Source: Prinia subflava
Taxonomy: Eukaryota > Chordata > Aves > Passeriformes > Cisticolidae
Assembly (NCBI RefSeq): GCF_021018805.1
Contig: NC_086248.1
Location: forward strand, 93,835,739 to 93,899,738
Direction: 5' to 3'
Length of the DNA: 64,000 bases
The translations under genes and the position numbers were made by a program. Each line of letters opens with the position of its first letter. Positions within the stretch are counted from its first letter, which is position 1. A model generated the notes under the pieces. That model saw only the letters and a list, made by a program, of their open reading frames with translations. It ran no database searches and was not told where the DNA came from. Shown here piece by piece: positions 24,671 to 36,740 of this stretch.

Positions 24671-25659
24671 GGAAAAACAGGGAATCAGATATGCTTTGCA
24701 CAAGATCAAAGATACCTTTGCACAAGGTCAGAAATTATCTTGATCATAACCAAGATCAAGATTGTAACAGAGAACTTCAGGAAGCAAAGCTCTCTACCAG
24801 GGCAAGTGGAACACTCCCACTGTAGCAAGAGCTCCTGTCCAAAGATACGAAGGTTCCAACAGGAACAGGTGCCAACACCAAAAAGTAGCATTCAGAACCA
24901 GAAAGATAAATGCAAGAGTGCCCATTTCATTACCCACACACTTCTAATCCATACCCTGACACTTCACATTTCTGCAAACTATGCAACAGTCTGCAGCAGG
25001 CACAGCGTAACTTACTTTTCCTGCAAATTCTTGACACCTAAACAATGCTAAAAGAAGCTATTATTCTAGTCACTTGGATTCCAGTACTTTAGCTTGCAGG
25101 GGGAATCTCCTTTCAATTTGAACTGCTTTTCTTTAATGAGTTGTATTTTACAGCAGACGCTCAATCTTCATTTTTGGTGTCGGAAAATGAACTTGGAAGA
25201 TGCTGCAAAGAATTCCTCAAATGAGCACAACAGAGTTACAGGAACAGAAAAAAAGATCCACATCTTACCAAGGACTATAGCTGGCCCCTGTAAAGTGTTC
25301 CAGCATTTCAGAACATGGCTACACTGCAGTAAGAGTTCAAGGAACTAACATTTTGTCTCCACTTCACATGTAGATGCAGTGGATATCTATATCACACTAA
25401 AATGTGTTTCACCTAGCACTCCAAGTATTAGTGGATTAATTTTTGTTAAAAACCTGAATTTACTGGACATTCCAGATCAGTAGAGCTGAGTCATAATTTC
25501 TTATTTACTTCTAGATATGAATTTTCAGTCGAGATACTCAGATCTGCATTTTATTTCAGAGGAAGATCCAGAAGAAAGCTCTACCAATTCCTTGCTTACT
25601 TCAAGATGCTAGAGGCTGAAACTGAGCAGCCAGGAGAGTAAAATCTGAGTTTGCCCAGT

Positions 25660-26040
25660 CCTGTCAACAGCTGGAGAGGAAGTTGTGTTATACAGTGAAC
25701 AAAATCAACATGGCAGCTCTGGGTCTTTAAAGCGGGCTGACAAGAGCGATTGAGCAATTTATAATATCTCCTGGCTGGTTTTCAGAAAGAACTGGGCTCT
25801 GATTACTTATTTCAGAGTCTTTTGTACAATTAGTTTGCAGGCAATATAATTTTCTCACTTACTCCTTAATAGAATCGTGCAGCTAGCTGGCTGATAGAAT
25901 AACAGCGTATATGTAAAACTCCTGCCTAAAGTGCCAGGGGATAATTTGTATATTCCTTTCAGTAGCGTAATGGACTTTTACAGTTTGGCAGTTAAAGGGC
26001 TGAGTAATATAAATTAGTATGACGCTTGAAAATAAAAATA
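25660..26040. promoter_or_regulatory. Possible conserved non-coding element
   Basis: This block has no simple repeats, retains CpGs in an AT-rich intron (AAAGCGGGCTG, AGAGCGATTG, AATCGTGCAG, TAGCGTAATGG), and contains AT-rich homeodomain-type cores such as ACAATTAG and GGATAATTTG. That texture is typical of deeply conserved vertebrate enhancers in introns of developmental regulators. No alignment was possible, so this is inference. Confidence 0.35.
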
Positions 26041-29000
26041 TATGTCAAATCTTCACTCCTCAAACACATTTCCCTGTGCTAGAATAATATAATGGGATTT
26101 ATACCAGCCTAAGCCCCCTTCCTTTCTTCATGTACTGAGGAATGTTTATTTCAAACCAGTTCCTTTTTCTACTGATTTGTTAAATTTTACTGTCTCAGTT
26201 GAAAGACAGGGAAATATTTCTAAACATTGTGCCTATCAAGAGCAACTGACTCACTGAAAACATGATGCCATTTGATCCTGAGATAGCAGGTGAGCTGCTA
26301 AAACTTATGCCACATACCCAGCACTCCAACTTTAGATGCTTCAGACAGTCACATCTTTACACACAGCTCAAGGATAAGTGGGCCAAGGTACCATTTCTTT
26401 TTACCTCACAGAGGAGGTTTGGCTGTTACTTGAAGGAGAAGAGAAGAAAGAACAATTTGTGTGGTACAGGGATTTACTCGATGGCTTTACAAGTCATTGA
26501 ATGGATTACAAGCAATTGCATGGATTTAGCCAAGATGCTCAAAACCATTTTGGCTACTTCTTGCACAGAACTGACAGTGACATTAAAGGAGAATCATGGC
26601 AAAGAAGGGGTCACTGGAAGCACTGGGCCTCCTGCCTTGGTAGAAGTAATAGTCATCAAGAGTTACAACTTCAGAACCTCCCAGATACCAAGGGTGAGAA
26701 GTTGGCTCTAGAAAAGGCTGGAACAGGGGTGTCTCTTCCAGCAATACCGACAAAACCAGAAGCTGCAGACATCAAGTTCTAGCAGAAGCTTTATTACCCT
26801 TCTCATACTGCAGTATTAGACATTATAACACCAAAGATGCAAAAGGATTGCTACGAGCTATTGAAGTATGCTCAGAAAATCTCTGGGCAAGTAAAAGCTA
26901 TGAGGAAGACTTAAGTGCAGGGTGAAAATGTGTTTGGAAAGAGTAGCCATGAGCCACTTAAAAAAGCAGGAGGAATACTGAAGATATCAGTATTGAAACT
27001 TTTACTGTGTAGGAATGTAGGTTCAGAAGGAAAAAAGAAGTAAAAAAAAACCCCAGATGAACCAATATTCCTTCAATGTAATAATTTTCTGCTATAATCT
27101 GCTCATGAAGCTGCATTTCAGTTCAATAACGTTTTATTTTCGTCCCAAAGTTTCTATTTCACAATCTGTAACTTAATACCACTTTTTTTTCAAAAGCTTC
27201 TACTTCAAAAATTAAGTGTTCTCATTCTTCATAGAGGCTACTGCTTAACTGGATTTCATTCTTTCTGCAGTGAGGTTTACCCCAGGTCTCCCTTCACGCT
27301 CTCTTTTCCTGGGAGACAGACCCAAAGGAATTCACTTGCTTGTCTGTGCATTGCTATGCATCAAAACTCCGAAAATGGAAAGTAGCCAGGATTACAGCCA
27401 CAGGTCTTCTGGGATTTAATAAAAGAGAGACACAGGAGAAACTAAGCTAACACAGAGAGTGAACTTCACTATGTTAGGTTACAATTTATACACATTATAC
27501 ATCATCCAACCAGAATGGAAAAGAATAGTTCCTGAGAAACTGCGGATGAGGTGCTCTTGGAAATCAAGAGTAACAGGCTAACTGAAAAGAAGGGCAGAGA
27601 AAAAGTCCCAGACTTAAAAATCTATTTGATGTTTATACAGTCTTAATGAAGCTGAACTGAGAAAGTAAAAATATTTTCTCTCAGGTTAAAGTTTCAATTC
27701 TTCCAGACTCCGCTCCCTACTTTGCAGTCAAAGCCTAGCTGAATTTAAGTTTGAGTAAATATTTTCACATGTAAAAGTACCCTTATCGATAAGGTTCCAG
27801 AAGTGGAGTCAGGCTGGAATGAGGCCAGATTTGAACATAACTGAACCCAGTTTTGGCTGACAAATCCTCAGACAGATTCACCTGATACTGCAAGAAAGCT
27901 CTATGAATTACAGACCTACGAATTGTGCTACAGGTCATCTGGAGATGATTAAGCCTAAAGTTGACTGTATTCACAACTTTCCACCCAGGTGCCTTCACAA
28001 ACAATACTGTACACACAGAGTTACAGAACATTTAAAAATTTTGTTCCCAAATATCTCAAGTATCTTTTCAAGGTGACAGGACCATGTATGAAGGATTATG
28101 CTTCATCTCTTGCTTATGTTGCCTTTTCTGTTAGAATAAGTAACTAAGGAGGAGCAGCTAGTTTTTAAACATGCTGTTTGACAGAGGGACATGAACTGCT
28201 TAAAAGTACATTTTTAGTGAAGTCACTATGTTGAATGGCTTTGTAGAATTCAGTACTGTGTTACTGAGCGAAAATATATTTAGAATTTGCCGGTATTTTT
28301 TATTCTTAGAAAGCAACATGGTGATTTAAAGCAAAAATGTAAAGGTGATGCTGGCTAGTCTGACTACATGACAGTTTTGTATCAGCCTCTAACTTTAAGT
28401 GGATGCATTTCCAGCATTATAAAAAAATCACCATAATTTTCAGTATCAGGCTGATATTAGGGGGTGTTGAATTTGTAAGGGTCCAACTACCTTTGAATCC
28501 CCCTGAACTCAACTTCCTCACAAGAAAAGAAGGGCATTTAGGTCACCTTAAAAGAGAATCAGTGCTTTGAAGGCACAGAGGGAACTGATCCCCTGCTACC
28601 AGGTAGTCACTTAAGAGCTGTTCAAGTCAGAAAGATTGAACTATCTACATTTGGTCCCTACTGGTATTTTATCTAGGTCGATTTTGATACATTCTACTAC
28701 AGTAGCATGGAGGATTGTCATTGTTTGTTTTTAAACACACAGAATATCTCAGTCTGTAAAGCTGCAAACGGAATTATTTTCACACCAGAAAAATAGGTCA
28801 TTAAAAACTCATACAAACATTAACATAAATCACTTGCTAGCTGGGACTTCACATGTCTCTGGTTTCAAATGAGACAGGGCTTTGCAAGAGGGCCAGAGGC
28901 TTCCCATCTCTTTCGCAGTATTTCTGATGGGTTCAAAATGGGCATGCACCAATCAGGACTCTCTCTCTTACTCCCAAATCATCTAAATGCTCTGTACAAT

Positions 29001-31964
29001 TTTCAAGGTTGTATGGAAAGCAGAGATAGTAAAAGAGACAGAATAATCTGTATACTTTTAAACTCCTCTCTGCTTCTCAGATTTCAGCATGTTTATATTT
29101 TATTGTCTCATCTTGTTTAGCTGCCACAGCTACACAATGACATTATGACAGGATAAAAAGATGTGTTGGAAGGAATTAAAAATACTCACTTGCTTGTCTG
29201 GCTGGCCCACAGGCACAGAGAAATTGGGGAAAAGGGAAGATATCTATCACTGCTTGCTTAAAATATTCTTTGAAAGAAATGCTGATGCACAGACTTTCAC
29301 TTATATAAGGAAGGTGAATGATTTAATCACGTAATGATGGATTCAGGTGACATTTAGTGTTCGGCTCACTGGAGGGCTGCCATCTTCGCACCAGAGCCAA
29401 GGTCCACAGGCCAGTGCACCAAGATGTGAGCCTCCACCCTCTCCTATAAAACAACAACAATTCCAGCTATCAGCAAAGATGCTGAAAAGCCATAAAATCT
29501 TGCTTAATTTGCTTTCATTTCCTCCTCAGAAATGTATTACAGAAGACAGCTTTCAGAAATGCAAAATACCCTTTAGAAGCCACTTCAGTCACGTGCAACT
29601 TCAAATCAAACTTTATGCTGCCTTATCTGAATGTACACAGCTAGTTCTATCTTTCTTGATTAAAACTTCCTGATTGAAAAATAGAAATGTATTTACTGTA
29701 AAGTGTTTGTACATTTACAGATCAAACTGGCTCAATAAAGGGTCAACACTCTAAAGAGGGTTGAAAAACCTGAACACTAGAGGGATTAAAGCCAGCTCTG
29801 AGTAACCAAAAAGCTGAACTAAGTACAAAGCAGTTTGGGCAGGCTTTGAAGACAACAGGAACATCCCTGCAGAAGTGTAGAGCTGAAGGCTCTCAGCTGA
29901 GCAGCATAAAATGAGATGGCAGGAGACAGCAGCATTTCAAGGCTAGAGTATTTCCTGTTTGTGTTAGGAAACGTGGACAGGCAGCAACTCTCAGGGATGA
30001 AGCTCTTAAATGATGAGACAATGAGGGTCTGACTGCAGGGCTTCTTACTAACTATTGCTTTACTCACCCTGTGTATACACAGAAGACTGATGTCTCACTA
30101 CTGTTCATCCAACAGTTTTTCTTCAAGAAATAAACATATAAACATCCCCCCACAAAATAGTAAAAATTCAAGAAAAAAGACTACTGAAAGCAAAATATTT
30201 AGCTTTTATGTGGGAAAATTCAAACAGTATCGAAGGAAATGATAAATGAGATTTGAGACTTTGCAAGAAATCTTATGAGGAATGGGCAGTCTTCTCAGGC
30301 TAGTAAAGGACAACAGCCTGGACAATTGGAAGGAGGGAGGATAAAAGTTCTCTAGATGTGGGCGATTATTTTAGAGAGATAAATGCTAACATAAAACAGG
30401 ATAATAAACTGTCTTTGAACCTGTACATCCTAACATCTTATCCTTCTGAAAGCAAGAATACCAGTTCAATCCACCTGAATTGTTCTACCTGCTGAAATGT
30501 TTAAGCTACGAGTTCTGAGTAATTACATACTATTAATGAAAATGTGTACTTACTAGTCCTTATGATAACTGACCAAACAAAAATTATGAGAAATGTATTT
30601 ACACTAAATATTCACTACAGAATACCTAGCAAGTACAAGACCTCTGTGTCAGACACAAGACTTTGCACCCAGCTGACAACTGAATTTTTTTTCTCCTTCT
30701 CTTTCTTTTAATGAAAACTTGGAGTTTTCAAGATAATACAGTGCACAGCAAAAACTGTGAAGAGACCCTAAAAATCAATGGACCTGTAACTATTTTTAGA
30801 TGTTGCTATTTTCTACTATCCCTGATGTTAAGCCAATTTGGGGAAGATTTGGCTGTGTGTGTATTTCTGTGAGACACTTGCAATCAGCCACCATGTAAAT
30901 TATCCCAGAAGCAAACTGAGAGCTGCAGCTGAGTGAGTACTAGGCTGAGCAGAGAGAACATCCAGTTCTTCCATACTTTATATCTCACAAAAGGGGCAGA
31001 ACATTACTGCATTCTACTATGACCTAAGAAGACATCAATTTTATATATTGAGCTCTTTTTTGGTGGGTTTGTTCTCTTTTATTTTTTTAGGCAGGAAATT
31101 GCTTGTTTCTAATTTTTTCTAGTATTATTGATTTTTATCATAATTATGCACACTTTACCAAAACTGCAAATTTATTTTTGGGCTATGTTAAAAATATATA
31201 TTCTAAAAAGACAAAATTACTCCTTCTTATACTTCAAAGCAGGGTCCATTTAATTTCTTAAAAGTTTAAGAAAATGAGCAGGAATTGATTCCAGGGGACG
31301 GAAACAGACGTTTTTTAGACTAAATTGCTAAATCTGGAAGGGAATGATAATCTCCATTGCCATTAAAAACAGGTGAATGCTCTGCATTAGAGCCATATTT
31401 GCCTTGTGTAGCAGCTACTAGGTGTGCTGTGATGCCTCTGCCTTGTGTGGGATGCTGGTGGGGCACAAATAACTGTGCTGGCTCTCTGAGCAGCTGCCTG
31501 TGGCCTCCACCTACTGAGACCTCAAGAGACTCCTCTGGAATGGAAATTCTCCCATTGGCTCAGTGGAGAGGACATCAGGCCTTACAGGAACACAGGATGT
31601 GCTTCATAATCTGACTTTATCAGCTCAGCCTTCCCCTCCCTGAAGTCAGGGCACTTGTGCCCATAATTTCAACAGGAATAGCACTGAGGATCTATAAGTC
31701 TGAGCTAATTTAGTAAACTGATGAATGATCAGCAAAGGTTTGGGAAGTCATGTTCTTTTTCACTGAACCTATAATAAAGTACCCGTGACAATTAAGTTAT
31801 TAGCATTTAAAAGAAGCAATTCTTTGAGCTGAAATATGTTATCTCTATGTATCTACAGTTACAGTATTTGACATGATTCTTCAGGCACCCTGGTTTTCTA
31901 TTCTGTATTTCTGTTGCGTATATTTCTGTTTTTCTGTTTTCTTATTTGCAGTTATGCAGCAGCA

Positions 31965-32040
31965 AACTCATTTTACAAACAAGCAGAGAGAGGGAAGGAA
32001 CATGATATGAACAAGGAAGTTAAATGGTGCAGGGAAGAAT
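31965..32040 (-). repeat. Weak MIR-like fragment, antisense
   Basis: CTCATTTTACAAACAAGCAG, then AGAGAGGGAAGGAACATG and AACAAGGAAGTTAAATGG, loosely follow the antisense MIR core. Low certainty. Confidence 0.28.
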
Positions 32041-34249
32041 GACCTCCAGAGCACTGGAACTAAATTCTACTAATTAGAACAAAAAACCTCAGGGGGATTA
32101 TTCTTCATGCAAGCCTAAAGGCAGAATTTCCCCATTCAAATCATGAGGAAGCACCTTTTTCTTATATACTTTGTGTCACCTACCACAACCCATGGTTTGA
32201 TTCACCCAAATCAAATAGCTTCCATTATTTTGGATGGTACCTGAAAACTGTTCAGCCAGGACCATTGCTGAAGATGCTGCCATGACAATATGACGGGTAA
32301 CACACCTCCTATTCTTAGTCTCTTGATTATGGCTTTTCTTTTCAATGCTTGGTTTTGCCCTACTGCATTTTTTTTGTCTTCACAGCACTGTCACCTGCTG
32401 ATGCAGCTCGTGCTGTAACCGCACTGAGACTTTCTGCACAGCTGCCAGTTCTAACTTGAGCTGCGTGGCCAAGTCCAGGTTGCTAATCTGGAGAATGACG
32501 TCTCTGCCTTGTGCTCCCATGCCCAGAAACTTGCTGTCTGTGGTGTGGTGTAAAATTGCAGGTTACCTATTACTGCCAGAAGTCAACACTTCAATCAGTT
32601 TTTGTTTCTGTAGCATTTTTTTTTTTGGTGCTCAAAATGCAACTAAAATAATCGTGCATCAATTCAGTCCTGTAGGACAGCTATTACACAGCAATTAAAT
32701 ACCATTTATAAAACCAGAGTTGCTAGTTGAAATTGGTGCTTGAAGTTTAGCAACCACAAAATACAAATTGCTTCAGTAGAAACATTTTTTGAGCTTTTCT
32801 GAAAATGTTCTTGAAGGTCAAGTGAAATCACCTACCTCTTCTTTATTTTTTTTTTACTTTTTCCAAAACAAGAGACTTGAAATGAACACACTGTTTCTGT
32901 ACGTGTGCTCATTTCACATATAAACCTAGGCCACCACTATGAATCCTTGCTTACTGGTTGCCAACAGTGTAACATTCAGCTCCATTAGAACAACTGAAGT
33001 CTAACGTTTCTTTTTAGTGGCTGTATGGCCCTCACGAAATGGGTACTTCGTGCTGGTAAAAGGCCCAAATCTCCCCAGCAGCAAAATGGAAGAGAGAAGA
33101 ATAAAATGGCCACCGCCTCAGCAATAGATAAATCAAATTAACCTTCATCATTTTTCCTTATTAATTTTACATATATATGGAAGCACTATATTTAAGAAAT
33201 CTTGACCAAATGTTTTGAATTTCGGGTTACGTGAAATTACAAACTCAAGCTCACTTTATGTTCATTCTTAAAAAGAAAACTTACTACCAGATTGCATTGC
33301 CCTTCCTGAGAATTTCAGGTGCTCAACATGTATGAAAATCAAGCAGGTTTTATTGAGGAGCTTAAATTTGGACTTAGCAACCTAATTTTAGTCTCTGAAG
33401 TCTGAGTTTAATTTAATGTGACACTATATTCCTGCACAGGCCAAGCTTGGCCTCATGTTCTTTAAATAAAGCACCTTCAATTTTACTTGAAAGGATGATA
33501 TCTAAATCAAAGTAGAAGGTTATTTTGTCTCCATAGGTTCTGAAGCTAGAAAAAGCAGTCATGCAAATTTTCCCATTTGTACTAATTTATGCCAGAATAT
33601 GTGGCATATTTGTAATAGGTATCAAGAGCAGATTAGTAAAAAAAATACTTAGCAGAGACCAAAAGCTGCCAACTTACTCTCCTTAGAACATGATCTTACA
33701 GTTATTTGACAAACCCATTGAAGGCCACTGTATATAGTGGGGGAAAGACCAGTTATCAATACACTGATATGCACAAAGCACTACACCACTGCATTTTTGT
33801 TCCAATTGTACATGCACTGGCTCTTTAACAAATAGAAACTGGATTTCTGTAACAACAGAAGTACAGTAGTGGTGTACCTAGGAGCAGCACACAAGCAGGA
33901 TCCTGCGTGCCAGCCACAAGGGGTGTTCAAGAGGCGTCCATGACAACCTTCAGAAAACGCTCCACTTTTTTTGCAATCATTTATGGGAATCCAGACAGAC
34001 TCACAGAAAATTACTCTGAACATCCACTGGTTAGCTCGATTTTTTAGAATCAAAATAAACACAGCATTGGGCTAAACATGACTGACAGAACTCCCAAAGA
34101 AGCCCAAAGGGCCTTCTTCATGAGCAGCATCTGTAGGACCAGGCAGTAGGAAGAATGAAAAGGCACGGTCCGAAGTGCTGACAGGCTTCAGCCAAAGACC
34201 GCACATTTTCATTCTGAGCACAAGAAAGGAAGCTTAGGAAATGACCAAC

Positions 34250-34665
34250 CTTGAATTGTCCTCTTGAAGAAAGCCTTGCAGGCCTCGCAGGAGGCCACTC
34301 CATAGTGGTACCCTGATGCAATGTCACCGCACACCAAACACAGTCTTTTGGGCATCGAGTTCAGCATGTATTCACACTTGGTCTGTGAGTCTTCAGCAAT
34401 GGTGCTGGAGCAGTCATCGTACCGTTTCCTGACGGGCCCGTTGCCCCCGAGCCCCGTGGCCGAGGGGTAGAGGGGAGGCGAGTCCAGCCCGTTCTGGTGT
34501 CCATTCATGGTGGAACTGTAGCTCCCGCTGGCGTCGGAGGAGCCACCGGGGCTGTGGTGGTTGATGCTGTCCGTCAGGGAGGCGGGGCTCGACGGTTCCG
34601 TCTTGATGTACGACGAACAGCTGGAATCAATGTGTCGATCTTTGCTTGACATTCTGCAGAGAAGC
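34250..34665 (-). CDS. ESRRG: ESRRG exon with N-terminal domain and first zinc finger
   Basis: This exon encodes the N-terminal part of estrogen-related receptor gamma, a constitutively active nuclear receptor that binds TNAAGGTCA elements and controls oxidative metabolism genes. From ATG at 34652 it gives 134 residues plus the first base of a Gly codon. The N-terminal domain holds the motif IKTEPSSP (Lys17, Ser22), a phosphorylation-dependent SUMO site. The first zinc finger uses Cys105, Cys108, Cys122 and Cys125, with P-box CEACKA. The acceptor is a pyrimidine-rich tract ending TGCAG before 34665. Four codons (LLCR) lie between it and the ATG, matching the point where the long isoform's upstream exon joins. 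The donor after 34250 is AAG|GTTGGT, phase 1. Compared with the human protein as I recall it, differences are confined to the N-terminal domain; the finger is identical. ESRRA and ESRRB have different N-termini, so the paralogue call is firm. Translation could start here (short isoform) or in an upstream exon not found in this window. Confidence 0.97.
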
Positions 34666-36429
34666 CTGCAGTGGGGAGAGAGAGAAAGAAGAATGTGTGT
34701 ATTAAAGACAGTGCTCTTTAAGGCTGCTCTGGAAGGGTTAGGGACTGCACATCATTCATTCATTAGTCAATACTTCTTGTTCTACATGAAGGTAATCAGC
34801 ATAAGGGCATGACAGAGCTTTGTCAAAGCTCCAGACAGGCAGTAAACAAAAACTTTAAAGAGACCAAATCCTTCTGTTGTCCCCTCCACCTGCCCTCTAG
34901 GCTACACGTCAACTTCACATCAACTCTAAATTCTGAACTTGTCATCAAGCAAGCCAAAAATTTTTTAAATTCCTATTAGATTGCTTGGCTATTAAATGTC
35001 TTCATTTTTCCATCTATACTTTCTTTCTGTAAATGTCACCATTATCAGAAACAAATATTTTCAAGTTTGATCACATAAATGTTCCGCTCTGTAATTAATA
35101 TTTGTCAAGACACTTAACTAAAACGCGTATCCATCATCTATTGATCTGATCCAAGAACTGAAGAGCAAGGCCCTTGCAATCTTTTTTTTCTTCATTAATA
35201 TTGCTTTATTATAGATACAGCTATTTAGTAACGAAGTACCACATCAACGGGGTACTCTAACAAATAATTGCAGCTGAACTCCATTTTCACAAAATCTAAG
35301 TGAAATGATTCATCAGCTGTGGCTGCAATTACTTTCTAGCCATTATCCTCAGACTAACCAGTAATAACTACACCACTATCCCATATATCTACAGCTCTAT
35401 AGGATCTGACATTTTATGTGTTCCATTCTTGGATTTAAAAAATGTATTAGAGGAAATTTTATATAAAAGTTTTGTCTTTCAGAAAGTGAGATTTTGTCTT
35501 CTCAGTTCTCACAGTTTCAGAATTAAGCATGTGAAATAAAACCATACAATATCTGATCCAACAAATTAGTGTTTTCTACAGGGAGGACTGGGGCAGAAAT
35601 CTTTGTCTATTTCCATCCCCGAGTTTTTTACTATTAACACATTTTGGGGTAACAAAGGACAAAAATAATAATTAGAAACCTCTGATTCAGACATTATCTT
35701 CACTTTCTCCAGCTGTGATTACGAGACCACAGTAGCAAATGGCCTATCCAGCATTTTCCTGACAGTACTCTCAGAAGCTGCCAAAGTTCAGACGATTGTT
35801 ACGAACGTTTCTTTAGAAACATTAACTGCAGAAAAGCCACTATCCCATAAGACCACCTGGAGCTATGGATTTGTGTTTTCAAAGCAAATATGCAAGTCCA
35901 GACAATTTGACTGAAGTAATTTTCCTAAGAAATTTTTGAGATCTTGTCTTCATTTTTCCACTTCTTTTTCTTTAAGAATAAAAAATTTTCATAAATTTCT
36001 ACTTTAATACCTGGAATCAAATTCACCAGTGGAAAAAAGACATAAATCAAAAGAGCTTCCTTTCCAGTGAGGGTAATGGAGATCAAAGCCTGACCTTTCA
36101 TTAAAGATAAGTGTTTAAGATGAGAACCACCCTAAAATCAGTGCCCATGGATTTTATTTAGAATTCTCAATTGTTGTGATTTTTACTGTAAAACTCTATT
36201 GAATTATAAGAGTGTATATTTGGAAAACAGCCAGATTGATGTACAGAAATGTGACTGTCTAAACTTAAAATCAGGGCTTATTTGGGGAGGTGGAAGGAGC
36301 AAGCTATCTGGCGTCAGCAAATAAACCAAGGAAATGGGAAGGTTAAAGCCGTGAAAATATCTTATTACAGTGGACCACCTGCTTGTGTTGTCCTTTCCTC
36401 AAGAACTGGAGGGGGGGAAATCCCCTTGC

Positions 36430-36740
36430 CAGCCTGCAGTAGCGTGTGCCTTTTCTTCTGCATCTGCTGCCTTGTAGCCGTCACTGTTAATGAGCGCTGT
36501 AATTAATAGATAGCTCTCTCTTGTCTTTCTACTTGCACTCTGGGCTAAGCACTTTTCTCAAGTCAACGTTTGAAAGAAAGCGGGTCGGCACTGACTTACA
36601 GCAGCTCTGCGAATTCCTTTTAATTTAGAGCACTTACACCACCACTCCACTTATTACCTTATAATTACCGGACCGCTCTCACATACATTACGATCTCAGA
36701 CTAGAGCTAGAAGTTATTAGGGTACTAAAACATGGTGTCT
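36430..36740. promoter_or_regulatory. Possible conserved non-coding element
   Basis: This lies about 1.8 kb 5' of the first coding exon. The sequence is complex and retains CpGs (GAGCGCTG, CAACGTTTG, GCGGGTCGGC, TACCGGACCG) beside homeodomain cores (TGTAATTAATAG, TTTTAATTTAG, TATAATTACC). It may be an enhancer near the gene body. No conservation data were available. Confidence 0.3.

Noticed and set aside
32812..32820. TGAAGGTCA, a perfect TNAAGGTCA ERR response element inside ESRRG, possibly autoregulatory; another (TAAAGGTCA) lies at 52817-52825
   Set aside because: With eight fixed bases, about two matches are expected by chance in 64 kb on both strands, which is what I found. Neither sits in a clear promoter.
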